Under the pieces are notes generated by a model. The model was not told the DNA's origin, did not search any database, and saw only the letters and a list, made by a program, of their open reading frames with translations. Positions 1 through 8,984 of a stretch of DNA of 64,000 bases are shown here, piece after piece (the first letter of the stretch is position 1; every line of letters begins with the position of its first letter). This stretch comes from Tardiphaga sp. GTDB lineage: Bacteria; Pseudomonadota; Alphaproteobacteria; Rhizobiales; Xanthobacteraceae. Location: assembly GCF_028290495.1 (NCBI RefSeq), contig NZ_JAQGJT010000024.1:1-64000 (forward strand), in the 5' to 3' direction. The position numbers and the translations under genes are program-made.

Positions 1-1146
1 TATCTCGGCAAGGGCAAGGTCGAGGAGATCGTCGGCCTCATCGCCGGGCACGAGATCGAGCTCGTGGGGATGGATTGCGCGCTGTCGCCAATCAAGCAGC
101 GCAATCTGGAGAAGGCCTGGACCACAAAAGTGCTCGACCGCACCGGCCTGATTCTGGAAATTTTCGGCCGCCGCGCCAAGACCAAGGAGGGCGCGCTGCA
201 GGTCGAACTCGCACATCTGAACTATCAGCGCAGCCGGCTGGTGCGGTCCTGGACCCATCTGGAACGCCAGCGCGGCGGTTTCGGGTTCATGGGCGGCCCC
301 GGCGAGACCCAGATCGAAGCCGACCGCCGCCTGATCGGCGACCGCATCAGCCGGCTCGAGAACGAATTGAAGAAGGTTCAGGCGACGCGGCGGTTGCACC
401 GCGCCGGCCGGCAGCGGGTGCCGTATCGCGTGGTGGCGCTGGTCGGCTACACCAATGCCGGCAAGTCGACGCTGTTCAATCGCCTGACCCGCGCTGACGT
501 CACCGCGGCCGACATGCTGTTCGCCACGCTTGATCCGACGCTGCGCGCGCTGCAACTGCCGCATGGCGGCAAGGCCATGCTTTCCGACACCGTCGGCTTC
601 ATCTCCAACCTGCCGACGCAACTCGTCGCCGCGTTCCGCGCCACGCTGGAAGAGGTGCTGGAAGCCGACATCATCCTGCACGTCCGCGACATCTCGCATG
701 AAGACGCCGATGCGCAGCAGAGCGATGTCGACAAGGTGCTGCGCCAGCTGGGCATCGACACTGACGCCAGCGCGCGCATTCTCGAAGTCTGGAACAAGAT
801 CGACCGCTTCTCGCCGGATGAACGCGAGAACATCACCAACATCGCCGCGCGTCGGCCGCCGGAGAAGCCGTGCTTCCTGGTCTCGGCGGAAAGCGGCGAG
901 GGTGTCGATGAACTGCTCAACGCGATCGAGGCCCGGCTGGCCGCAACCCGCATCACGCTCGACCTCTCGGTCGATGCCGCCGACGGCGCCGGTGTCAGCT
1001 GGTTGCACCGCAACGCCGAGGTTCTGGTGAAGGAACTGCACGAAGGTCAGTTCGATATGGTCGTCCGCGTCGACGAGACCAAGCGCGATATCGTGATGGC
1101 CAAGTTCGGTGCCGTGCTCCATCCCGTGGATGACGCCACGGCGTAA
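1..1146 (+). CDS. hflX: GTPase HflX (5' end outside window)
   Basis: The reading frame is open from base 1, so the start lies upstream of the window. HflX is a ribosome-associated GTPase that splits stalled or stress-inactivated 70S ribosomes. Visible are the HflX-specific region ending in GPGETQIEADRR with the following helix, then the G domain: P-loop GYTNAGKSTLFNRL, the switch region around DTVGFISNLP, and NKID. The C-terminal subdomain ends near position 1146. Next to mazG, as is usual in Bradyrhizobium-type genomes. Identification is firm; only the N-terminus is missing. Confidence 0.96.
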   Translation, partial: YLGKGKVEEIVGLIAGHEIELVGMDCALSPIKQRNLEKAWTTKVLDRTGLILEIFGRRAKTKEGALQVELAHLNYQRSRLVRSWTHLERQRGGFGFMGGPGETQIEADRRLIGDRISRLENELKKVQATRRLHRAGRQRVPYRVVALVGYTNAGKSTLFNRLTRADVTAADMLFATLDPTLRALQLPHGGKAMLSDTVGFISNLPTQLVAAFRATLEEVLEADIILHVRDISHEDADAQQSDVDKVLRQLGIDTDASARILEVWNKIDRFSPDERENITNIAARRPPEKPCFLVSAESGEGVDELLNAIEARLAATRITLDLSVDAADGAGVSWLHRNAEVLVKELHEGQFDMVVRVDETKRDIVMAKFGAVLHPVDDATA

Positions 1147-1177
1147 CGATCAACGAACGCTGGCTTACATGTTCATC

Positions 1178-1333
1178 GTCGTCCCGGCGAACGCCGGGAT
1201 CCATCCCCTCCGATGACATGCTTTGCAGAGCTTCGCCACAGGTTGGTTGTTGAAACGCCGGCGTTTCAAATTTGAACTCGGTGTGTATGGGGCCCGGCTC
1301 CGCGTTCGCTGACGCTCACTTGGCCGGGACGAC
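1178..1333. repeat. Dispersed intergenic repeat with inverted ends
   Basis: The segment begins with GTCGTCCCGG (1178-1187) and ends with its exact reverse complement CCGGGACGAC (1324-1333). It fills the space between hflX and mazG. Related elements sit at 10653-10800 and 63818-63940. The right end runs into the last codons of mazG, so that protein's C-terminal tail is partly encoded by the repeat. I infer a non-autonomous REP/MITE-like family; no transposase is present. Confidence 0.55.
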
Positions 1334-2155
1334 AGCGGAGCGTTCGACGCGCTTTGCCTCGTCCCACAACTTATCCATCTCTTCCAAGGATGCCTCCCGC
1401 AGCGTGCGGTCCTGCGCGGCGAGCGCCTGCTCGATGTAGCCGAACCGCCGTTCGAACTTGGCGTTGGTGCCGCGTAGTGCGAGATCGGGATCGGCGCCGA
1501 CGTGGCGTGCGAGGTTGACCAGCGCGAACATCAGGTCGCCGGTTTCGGCCGCGACTTCTTCCGTGTCGCCGCGATCGAGTGCGGCCTCGATCTCGTCGGC
1601 CTCTTCACGGATCTTGGCCAGCACCGCGCGGGGGTCGTTCCAGTCGAAGCCGACACTGGAGGCCTTGCGCTGCAGCGCCATCGCTTGCGTCAGCGACGGC
1701 TGGCCGGCCTTGATGCTTGCGAGCAGCGAGGAGGGCACCGCATCGCCCGCCGGCTGCCGCAATGCGCGCTCCGCCTTCTCCTCGGCCTTGATGCGCTGCC
1801 ACGCGTCCTTGACGTCGGACGGCGTGAGCTTGCCGTCCTTGTCGGCGAACACATGCGGATGCCGCCGGATCATTTTCCGCGTGATCGCCTCGACCACATC
1901 GCCGAAAGCAAAGGCGTTCTGCTCCTCCGCCATGCGGGCATGAAATACCACCTGCAGCAGGAGATCGCCGAGTTCCTCACAGAGGTCGCCGAGATCGTGC
2001 CGCGCGATGGCGTCGGCGACCTCATAGGCTTCCTCGATCGTGTAGGGCGCGATCGTTGCAAAACTCTGCTCGAGGTCCCACGGACAGCCGGTCACGGGCG
2101 TGCGCAGCTGCGCCATGATGGCGATCAGGCCGGCAATATCGCGGGTAGGGGTCAT
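1316..2155 (-). CDS. mazG: Nucleoside triphosphate pyrophosphohydrolase MazG
   Basis: 279 residues, near the 263 of E. coli MazG. It hydrolyses non-canonical or excess NTPs to NMP and pyrophosphate. Two tandem MazG domains are visible: the N-terminal one with CPWDLEQSF, EEAYEV and EELGDLLLQVVFHARMAEE (Mg-binding acidic residues), and a C-terminal one with KIREEADEIEAAL and EETGDLMFALVNLARH. ATG start at 2155. The final residues (...SAVVPAK) fall in the terminal arm of an intergenic repeat, so the tail is probably not conserved. Confidence 0.95.
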   Translation of the reverse strand: MTPTRDIAGLIAIMAQLRTPVTGCPWDLEQSFATIAPYTIEEAYEVADAIARHDLGDLCEELGDLLLQVVFHARMAEEQNAFAFGDVVEAITRKMIRRHPHVFADKDGKLTPSDVKDAWQRIKAEEKAERALRQPAGDAVPSSLLASIKAGQPSLTQAMALQRKASSVGFDWNDPRAVLAKIREEADEIEAALDRGDTEEVAAETGDLMFALVNLARHVGADPDLALRGTNAKFERRFGYIEQALAAQDRTLREASLEEMDKLWDEAKRVERSAVVPAK

Positions 2156-2273
2156 GGCACACCAGAACTGAGGGACGACCGTTTCGGTATGCCGCAGGAC
2201 GGTGCGGCAGCCCAGCGAAAAGGCGCGTCAGGCGCGCCTTTCACAGGCCCGGTGGGAATGCTATGGGCAGCCC

Positions 2274-2990
2274 ATGAACGATACTTTTCACGACCAAACC
2301 GCGCTGGTGCTGTTCTCCGGCGGCCAGGATTCCGCGACCTGCCTGGCTTGGGCGCTTGAGCGCTTCGCGCGCGTCGAGATGCTCGGTTTCAGCTATGGCC
2401 AGCGCCACCTGATCGAACTCGACAGCCGCGCCAAGCTGCTCGACGGCCTGCGCGCGCTCAATGCCGACTGGGCCGGCAAGCTGGGCGACAGCCATACGCT
2501 GGATATTCCGACGCTCAACGTGATCTCCGACACTGCGCTGACGCGCGACGTCGCGATCGAGATGGGAGCAGGCGGCCTGCCCAACACTTTCGTACCCGGC
2601 CGCAACCTCGTCTTCCTGACCTTTGCGGCGGCGTTGGCCTATCGCCGCGGCATCACGCATATCATCGGCGGCATGTGCGAGACCGACTATTCCGGCTATC
2701 CGGACTGCCGCGACGACACCATCCGCGCCTTGCAGCAGGCGCTCAATCTCGGCATGGCCCGGGATTTCCATTTGCACACGCCGCTGATGTGGCGCGACAA
2801 GGCGGCGACCTGGGCGCTGGCGAACGAACTCGGCGGGCAGGGCCTGGTCGACCTGATCCGCGAACACTCCCACACCTGCTATCTCGGTGAGCGGGGCGCC
2901 CTGCACGACTGGGGCTATGGATGCGGCCTATGTCCGGCCTGCGATCTGCGCGCGAGGGGCTGGCGCGGGTTCGCGGCGACTGCCGTGTAG
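2274..2990 (+). CDS. queC: 7-cyano-7-deazaguanine synthase QueC
   Basis: Converts 7-carboxy-7-deazaguanine to preQ0 with ATP and ammonia, in queuosine biosynthesis. The N-terminus has the PP-loop [10 protein letters not shown]. The C-terminus has the zinc site C-Y-L...CGLCPAC. The ATG at 2274 gives 238 residues, the usual size, and places the PP-loop near residue 15; the frame is open 24 codons further upstream but that extension is low complexity and probably untranslated. Stands alone, divergent from mazG. No preQ1 riboswitch was identified upstream. Confidence 0.93.
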   Translation: MNDTFHDQTALVLFSGGQDSATCLAWALERFARVEMLGFSYGQRHLIELDSRAKLLDGLRALNADWAGKLGDSHTLDIPTLNVISDTALTRDVAIEMGAGGLPNTFVPGRNLVFLTFAAALAYRRGITHIIGGMCETDYSGYPDCRDDTIRALQQALNLGMARDFHLHTPLMWRDKAATWALANELGGQGLVDLIREHSHTCYLGERGALHDWGYGCGLCPACDLRARGWRGFAATAV

Positions 2991-3070
2991 AACTTCGCCG
3001 TCGCCGCTGGTATTCGGGTCCACCGCGAATTCAGCTGTGGTGATTCCGGGACTCAGCTACTTCTAACGGC

Positions 3071-3832
3071 ATGAACACTCCCGCTTCACGCTCTCAGGCG
3101 CTCGCGGCCATCACGGTGGCCGCTGCGATGCTCGTCGGCCCGGGTAGTGCGTTCGCTGCCAATGGCGCCTACGCCGTCGATGCCGCTGATATCTCCGACC
3201 TCAACAGCTGCAAGGTCGAAAGCTGGTTATCTGCGGCCACCAATACGGATTTTTCCGCAGTCGCCAATCCGTCCTGCGTGGTCGAGATCACGCGGCCGGT
3301 CGAGCTCAGCGTGATGACCAATCGCTATCGCAGCGATGGCGACTGGAGCACCAGCCTTGCGCCGAAGGCCAAGATCAACCTGATCCCGACGGGGATCGGC
3401 AAGTTCGGTGTCTCGGCGCTCGCCAGTGGCACCTTCGATGCGCTGACGGGGCAGAACACGGCGATCTTTGCCGAAATTCCGGCGACCTATCGGCTGTCCG
3501 AGGTGATGCGGATCAATCTCAACGCCGGCTGGCTATGGGACCGCACCGTGGACCGGCACTATTTCACTTACGGCGTGGGGTTTGACTGGAAGCTGACCGA
3601 TCTGTTCCAGTACACGATCGAGATGTACGGGCAGGCCGGCCCGTCCGAAATCCGCAGCGTGGTACAGCCCAAATTCCAGACCGGAATTCGCTACCGGCCG
3701 AATGAGATCTTCTCGGTCGATCTGATCTACGGCCACAACATCACCGGCGAGAATGCCGACTGGATCACGCTCGGCACCACGGTCCGCTTCCAGCCCACCG
3801 ACAGCAAACCCGATCGCTCCGGTCATCTGTGA
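3071..3832 (+). CDS. Exported outer-membrane-barrel-like protein
   Basis: 253 residues. A signal peptide is visible at residues 1-30 (hydrophobic core ITVAAAMLVGPGSAFA, cleavage after AFA). The mature part has alternating aromatic and polar strands (for example INLNAGWLWDRTVDRHYFTYGVGFDWKL and ending TLGTTVRF), typical of an outer-membrane barrel. No named family was recognised. It stands alone between queC and an oppositely oriented gene. Confidence 0.7.
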   Translation: MNTPASRSQALAAITVAAAMLVGPGSAFAANGAYAVDAADISDLNSCKVESWLSAATNTDFSAVANPSCVVEITRPVELSVMTNRYRSDGDWSTSLAPKAKINLIPTGIGKFGVSALASGTFDALTGQNTAIFAEIPATYRLSEVMRINLNAGWLWDRTVDRHYFTYGVGFDWKLTDLFQYTIEMYGQAGPSEIRSVVQPKFQTGIRYRPNEIFSVDLIYGHNITGENADWITLGTTVRFQPTDSKPDRSGHL

Positions 3833-3905
3833 TCGTTCGGAAGAATCCGGGCAGGCGGCCTCGCCCCAATAGAAACGCTACCCACTCCGACAGTACGGCG
3901 CAGTC

Positions 3906-4595
3906 CTATATTTTCGTTGCCTGATCCGGCTGGCGTGCTGGAGGGGTGGCGTTCGGATCGAGCAAAGTTGCCCCGCAATCCTTCGGTTGAACGGCGCCGA
4001 CCAGCGCAATCGCCGCCGCTTCATCCTGGTCGCTGGTGAAACGGAGCTTGTCCACCGTGCATGCGACTACCTGCGGGGATGCCTCTATCTGGTTCATCGA
4101 GCACACGAAACCTTTGACGTAGAGCTTGCCGGTGCCGGGGGTGTGAAACCCCGTGCAATACTTTCTAATTCCGTCAGCGGTCACGTCGAACACTACAGCC
4201 CGCAACGAACCGTACTTCGTCGTCAGTTCGTGGAAGCTCTCACGGTAAGAAACCTGCGAAGATTTGAGCGCGGACAGTTCATTCAGATCTTCGAGAATGC
4301 CACGGCGCAAAGTTCTGGCGACGGATCGACGCTCAATCACCACTGTAATGTTCGCGTCGCGCGTTGCCATCGACCCGGACTGGACCCAATCGCTGCGGGA
4401 AATGTCGGGCCGGGTGAAGGCCCGGTGATCTGATGGCCTGCTTGCAAACGCCGTTTGATGGAGGGTGAGCGCCGGCGGTTCTCCTTGCAGTTCGACTGCG
4501 CGGGCCTCCGACATCAAACCAATTTGCCAGCTGAAAGCGCCAGTCAACGCTGCAAGCGATAGCACCTGGCATATACGTGTGTTCAAGAAGATCAC
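3906..4595 (-). CDS. Hypothetical exported protein
   Basis: 229 residues beginning with a hydrophobic stretch (ICQVLSLAALTGAFSWQIG), consistent with a signal peptide cleaved near residue 32 (EARA). Mature part has three cysteines (KYCTGF, FVCSMN, VVACTV) plus one near the end (KDCGAT), which could form disulfides in the periplasm. The tail is proline rich. No family recognised. Base composition is a little lower in GC than its neighbours. Confidence 0.6.
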   Translation of the reverse strand: MIFLNTRICQVLSLAALTGAFSWQIGLMSEARAVELQGEPPALTLHQTAFASRPSDHRAFTRPDISRSDWVQSGSMATRDANITVVIERRSVARTLRRGILEDLNELSALKSSQVSYRESFHELTTKYGSLRAVVFDVTADGIRKYCTGFHTPGTGKLYVKGFVCSMNQIEASPQVVACTVDKLRFTSDQDEAAAIALVGAVQPKDCGATLLDPNATPPARQPDQATKI

Positions 4596-4948
4596 CGGAG
4601 ACCGCTCCCATTTCGCATCAGAATAGGCTGCAGATGCTGATATTTTCTTGGTCTATTGATTAAAGGTCGATGGAACGTACCGGGTCGAGTTGGTTCAACA
4701 CGTAGTTTGGCGGGATCAGGCTGCAGGGGAGAAAATGGAGGCGCAACGCTCTGATGGGATGCGTCGCGATCTTCGATTGGGGTGACAGGCAATGTTGTGC
4801 TGGGAGAGCGACGACGGCCTGGCTAGCCGCAGAGCTGAGCATCAATATCCCGGATTCGCATAAGGTATATTATGGAATATATTATCTCAAAATGATCTCA
4901 GGGACTTAGCTCAAATTGCTGTCAATTCTCAGCCGACGGTGCTTTTGC
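4596..4948. other. Intergenic region without a supported gene
   Basis: About 350 bases between the exported protein and the SDR gene. It contains AT-rich stretches (around 4640-4660 and 4860-4890, GGTATATTATGG) that could hold promoters for the minus-strand exported gene. Short frames here have no coding character. Confidence 0.5.
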
Positions 4949-5719
4949 CTACGGATAAGCCGGCAGCAATCCATGCGCGGCGAAGCCGCCGTCGACATTG
5001 AGAATGTGCCCGGTGACGAAGCCGCTCTTGCCGCTGTCGAGCAGGAAGACTGCGGCGCCGGCGATCTCTTCGGGCTCGGCGTAGCGACGCTGCGGCACGG
5101 TCTGCAGCCAAGCCGCGCGGGTCTCGGCGGTGTGCATCGACTGCACCATCGGCGTTTCAAACGGGCCCGGCGCAATGGCGTTGACGCGGATCTGCAGCGG
5201 CGCCAGTTCGCAGGCCATCACCTGGGTCATCGTAACGACGCCGCCCTTGGAGGCGCCGTAAGCAGCGCGGCCGATATTGCCGCGCAGGCCCGAGACCGAG
5301 GCGATGTTGACGATGGCGCCGCCGCCGTGCGCCCGCATCAGTAATCCGGCTTCGCGTGCCACGGCAAAGCTTCCGACCAGGTTGATGTCCAGTATCTCGC
5401 GGAACAGTGCCACCGACGTTTCGAAGAACGGTACGTCTCGGCCTATTCCGGCGGAATTGACCAGGCCGCGGACGGGCCCGAAACCATGCTCGCAATCCCG
5501 GATGCCGGCGATGACGCTGGCCTCGTCGGCGACATCCATCACCACGGACCGGGTAACGCCGGGCCGGATCGCATCGATCTGGGCTTGGGCGGCGTCCAGT
5601 GCGGGCCGGGTGAGGTCGGCAATCAGCACCTTCCACCCCTCGCCCACCAGCGCCTTGGCGATCGCCAGGCCGATACCTGACGCGCCGCCGGTGACGATCG
5701 CTACGCCGTGATCCTTCAT
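4949..5719 (-). CDS. SDR family NAD(P)-dependent oxidoreductase
   Basis: 256 residues, a classical short-chain dehydrogenase. Visible are the Rossmann motif TGGASGIGLAIAKAL (residues 10-24), the NSAGIG motif, the catalytic Ser in NIASVSGLRG and YGASKGG with the Tyr-xxx-Lys pair, and the C-terminal GHILNVDGGFAAHG. The substrate cannot be read from sequence. It is divergently transcribed from the TRAP operon 220 bases away, so it may act on the imported solute; this is inference. Confidence 0.9.
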   Translation of the reverse strand: MKDHGVAIVTGGASGIGLAIAKALVGEGWKVLIADLTRPALDAAQAQIDAIRPGVTRSVVMDVADEASVIAGIRDCEHGFGPVRGLVNSAGIGRDVPFFETSVALFREILDINLVGSFAVAREAGLLMRAHGGGAIVNIASVSGLRGNIGRAAYGASKGGVVTMTQVMACELAPLQIRVNAIAPGPFETPMVQSMHTAETRAAWLQTVPQRRYAEPEEIAGAAVFLLDSGKSGFVTGHILNVDGGFAAHGLLPAYP

Positions 5720-5937
5720 GTGGTTTCATCCCGTTCAGACCGCCGGTCTTGCTGCCGGCGACGCGGCGTTGTCGCGCAATGGCTGCCGAAAAACAACGCT
5801 GTAAAAGCAGCCGTGCGGCTCGTCACAGGTACCCGCATGGCCGAAAAGGCTTGACCGGGCAGCGATAGCGTGATGACCAGACGGCAAGGGACCTTAAGGT
5901 GATCCTACAAGAACAATAGACGTCAGGGAGAGATCGA

Positions 5938-6957
5938 ATGAGCGTTTCACGTCGTACCTTGTTGAAGGCGTCGGCTGCAGCAACCGTATTGGGCGGCGTC
6001 GGCATGCCGTTCGTAGCGCGCGCGCAGAGCGCCGAATTTGTCTACAAATACGCCAACAACCTGCCCGACACGCACCCGATGAACATCCGCGCCCGCGAGA
6101 TGTCGGCCGCGATCAAGACCGAAACCCAAGGCCGCGTCGATCTGCAGGTTTTCCCGAACAACCAGCTCGGCTCCGACACTGACATGCTGAGCCAGATCCG
6201 CTCCGGCGGCGTCGAGTTCTTCACGCTGTCCGGCCTGATCCTGGCCACGCTGGTGCCGGCCGCCTCGATCAACGGCATCGGCTTTGCGTTCCCGGACTAC
6301 GACACCGTGTGGAAGGCGATGGACGGCGAACTCGGCGCCTTCATCCGCAAGGAAATCACCAAGGCCAATCTCGTGGTGATGGACAAGATCTGGGACAATG
6401 GCTTCCGCGAGATCACGTCGTCGAGCAAGCCGATCACCAGCCCGGATGACCTCAAGGGCTTCAAGATCCGCGTGCCGGTGTCGCCGCTGTGGACCTCGAT
6501 GTTCAAGGCATTCGACTCCGCGCCCGCTTCCATCAACATCAGCGAAGTCTATTCGGCGATGCAGACCAAGGTCGTCGAAGGTCAGGAAAATCCGCTGGCG
6601 ATCATCTCGACCGCGAAGTTCTACGAAGTGCAGAAGTACTGCTCGCTGACCAACCACATGTGGGACGGCTACTGGTTCCTCGCCAACCGTCGTGCCTGGG
6701 AAAAGCTGCCCGCCGACCTGCGCGAGATCGTGGCGAAGAACATCAATGCCGCCGGCATGAAGGAGCGCGAGGACGTCGCCAAGCTGAACGCCGGGCTGCG
6801 CAAGGAGCTGGAAGCCAAGGGCCTCGTATTCAACGACCTCAAGCCCGAGCCCTTCCGCGACAAGCTGAAGTCGGCTGGTTTCTACAAGGAATGGCAGGGC
6901 AAATATGGTGACGAAGCCTGGGCCTTGCTCGAACGCTCGGTCGGCAAGCTAGGCTGA
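5938..6957 (+). CDS. TRAP transporter solute-binding protein (DctP family)
   Basis: 339 residues. The N-terminus has a twin-arginine-type leader (SRRTLLKASAAATVLGG, cleavage near residue 30). The mature protein is DctP-like: YANNLPDTHPMNIRAREM, FPNNQLGSDTDMLSQIRSGGVEF, and GFKIRVPVSP with the ligand Arg. ATG preceded by AGGGAGAGATCGA. Binds a carboxylate in the periplasm for the permease encoded ten bases downstream. Confidence 0.93.
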   Translation: MSVSRRTLLKASAAATVLGGVGMPFVARAQSAEFVYKYANNLPDTHPMNIRAREMSAAIKTETQGRVDLQVFPNNQLGSDTDMLSQIRSGGVEFFTLSGLILATLVPAASINGIGFAFPDYDTVWKAMDGELGAFIRKEITKANLVVMDKIWDNGFREITSSSKPITSPDDLKGFKIRVPVSPLWTSMFKAFDSAPASINISEVYSAMQTKVVEGQENPLAIISTAKFYEVQKYCSLTNHMWDGYWFLANRRAWEKLPADLREIVAKNINAAGMKEREDVAKLNAGLRKELEAKGLVFNDLKPEPFRDKLKSAGFYKEWQGKYGDEAWALLERSVGKLG

Positions 6958-6966
6958 TCGAACGCT

Positions 6967-8862
6967 ATGAACGTGAATGACATCGCCGTCGCCGACGGCG
7001 CGCCGGGTGTGCAGGAGAGGGGCCCCCTCTCCCGCCGCAACGCCCTGCTATCGACCGTCGAGCATGCGCTGGGCCGCATGGTTGAAATCCCGGCCGCGCT
7101 GCTGGTGGTGGCGGAGATCGTCATTCTGTTCATCGGCGTGGTCGCGCGCTACGGCTTCCATCGGCCGCTGATCTGGTCCGACGAGTTGTCGTCGATCCTG
7201 TTCCTGTGGCTGGCGATGCTGGGCGCTACCGTCGCGTTCCGGCGCGGCGAGCACATGCGGATGACGGCGCTGGTCGCGACCGCGAGCCCGGCGATGTGGG
7301 CGTTCCTCGATCTGATTGCGACCTGCTCGGCGCTGGCCTTCCTGCTGATGATCGTGTGGCCGTCCTACGAATACGCCTACGAGGAAAGCTACATCACCAC
7401 GCCGGCGCTGCAGATCGCCAACTCGTTTCGCGCGGCCGCACTGCCGGTAGGCATCACCATCATGGCGCTGTTCGCGCTGTTGCGGCTGGTGCGGTTTGGC
7501 AATGTGCGGACGGTGCTGACGGCGCTTGGTACCGTGGTCGCGATCATCGCCTTGTTCTGGCTGGCACAGCCGGTTCTGCGGACGCTCGGCAACCTCAACC
7601 TGATCATCTTCTTTGTCGGGGTCGTTGGCCTCTGTGTGTTCGCCGGCGTGCCGATCGCATTCGGCTTTGGTCTGGCGATCTTCGGCTACATGGCGCTGAC
7701 CACCAATACCCCGATGATGGTGCTGGTCGGCCGCATGGACGAGGGAATGAGCCATTTGATCCTGCTGTCGGTGCCCTTGTTCGTCTTCCTCGGCCTGCTG
7801 ATCGAGATGACCGGCATGGCGCGGGCGATGGTGGCGTTCCTCGCCAGCCTGCTCGGCCATGTTCGCGGCGGGCTGCATTACGTGCTGCTCGGCGCGATGT
7901 ATCTGGTCTCCGGCATTTCTGGTTCCAAGGCCGCCGACATGGCCGCGGTGGCGCCAGTGCTGTTTCCCGAGATGAAGGCGCGCGGCGCCAAGCCCGGCGA
8001 TCTGGTCGCCCTGCTCGCCGCCACAGGCGCGCAGACCGAAACCATTCCGCCGAGCCTGGTGCTGATCACCATCGGTTCGGTCACCGGCGTCTCGATCTCG
8101 GCGCTGTTCACCGGCGGCCTGTTGCCCGGCGTGGTGCTGGCCTTCACGCTGTCGGTGCTGGTGTGGTGGCGCTACCGCGGCGAGGATCTCAGCCATGTCC
8201 GTCAGGCCAGCGGGCGCGAGATAGGCCGCGCCTTCGTGATCTCCCTGCCCGCGCTCGCCTTGCCGTTCGTGATCCGCTTTGCCGTGGTCGAGGGCATCGC
8301 CACTGCCACCGAGGTCTCGACCATCGGCATCGTCTACGCCCTGATCGCCGGCATCCTGATCTACCGCCAGTTCAACTGGCGGCGGCTGATGCCGATGCTG
8401 ATCGACACTGCCTGCCTGTCCGGCGCGATCCTGCTGATCATCGGCACCGCCACCGGGATGGCCTGGGGCCTGACGCAATCCGGTTTCTCCAAGGCGCTGG
8501 CGGCGGCGATGACCGGCCTGCCCGGCGGCGGCGCCACCTTCATCGCGGTGTCTATCGTCGCCTTCGTCATCCTCGGCAGCGTGCTGGAGGGCATCCCGGC
8601 GATCGTGTTATTTGGCCCGCTGCTGTTCCCGATCGCCCGCCTGGTTGGCGTGCACGAGGTGCATTATGCCATGGTGGTGATCCTGGCGATGGGCATCGGC
8701 CTGTTCGCGCCGCCGTTCGGTGTGGGCTATTATGCGGCTTGTGCGATCGGCCGAGTCGATCCAGCGGAAGGCATCCGCCCTATTCTCGGCTATCTGCTGG
8801 CGTTGCTGGTCGGTCTCATCATCGTAGCGGTATTTCCGTGGATCTCGATCGGATTTCTGTAA
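6967..8862 (+). CDS. TRAP transporter fused small/large permease (DctQM)
   Basis: 631 residues. Residues about 30-190 are a DctQ-type small subunit (four hydrophobic segments, WSDELSSILFLWLAMLGATVAFRRGEHM) and residues 200-631 a DctM-type large subunit with about twelve segments (GVPIAFGFGLAIFGYMA, ISGSKAADMAAVAPVLFPEM, IPPSLVLITIGSVTGVSI). A fused QM permease driven by an ion gradient. Forms one operon with the binding-protein gene. Confidence 0.93.
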   Translation: MNVNDIAVADGAPGVQERGPLSRRNALLSTVEHALGRMVEIPAALLVVAEIVILFIGVVARYGFHRPLIWSDELSSILFLWLAMLGATVAFRRGEHMRMTALVATASPAMWAFLDLIATCSALAFLLMIVWPSYEYAYEESYITTPALQIANSFRAAALPVGITIMALFALLRLVRFGNVRTVLTALGTVVAIIALFWLAQPVLRTLGNLNLIIFFVGVVGLCVFAGVPIAFGFGLAIFGYMALTTNTPMMVLVGRMDEGMSHLILLSVPLFVFLGLLIEMTGMARAMVAFLASLLGHVRGGLHYVLLGAMYLVSGISGSKAADMAAVAPVLFPEMKARGAKPGDLVALLAATGAQTETIPPSLVLITIGSVTGVSISALFTGGLLPGVVLAFTLSVLVWWRYRGEDLSHVRQASGREIGRAFVISLPALALPFVIRFAVVEGIATATEVSTIGIVYALIAGILIYRQFNWRRLMPMLIDTACLSGAILLIIGTATGMAWGLTQSGFSKALAAAMTGLPGGGATFIAVSIVAFVILGSVLEGIPAIVLFGPLLFPIARLVGVHEVHYAMVVILAMGIGLFAPPFGVGYYAACAIGRVDPAEGIRPILGYLLALLVGLIIVAVFPWISIGFL

Positions 8863-8984
8863 ATTGCCTCAGATCAGAACGTTAACCCAAACTTAGGCGA
8901 ATCTCGGAAACCTCTTTCTCCTAAGTCCTTGCTATATGAGGACAAGGCCACAAGCCTTTGAAAATACGATGGAAGAGTTGACTG

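Noticed and set aside
4660-4845. Short frames in 4596-4948
   Set aside because: Low GC bias at third positions and no start signals.
7048-8478. 476-codon minus-strand frame over the TRAP permease
   Set aside because: Histidine-, arginine- and glutamine-rich translation with no domain, lying antisense to a clearly conserved membrane protein; a product of high GC.
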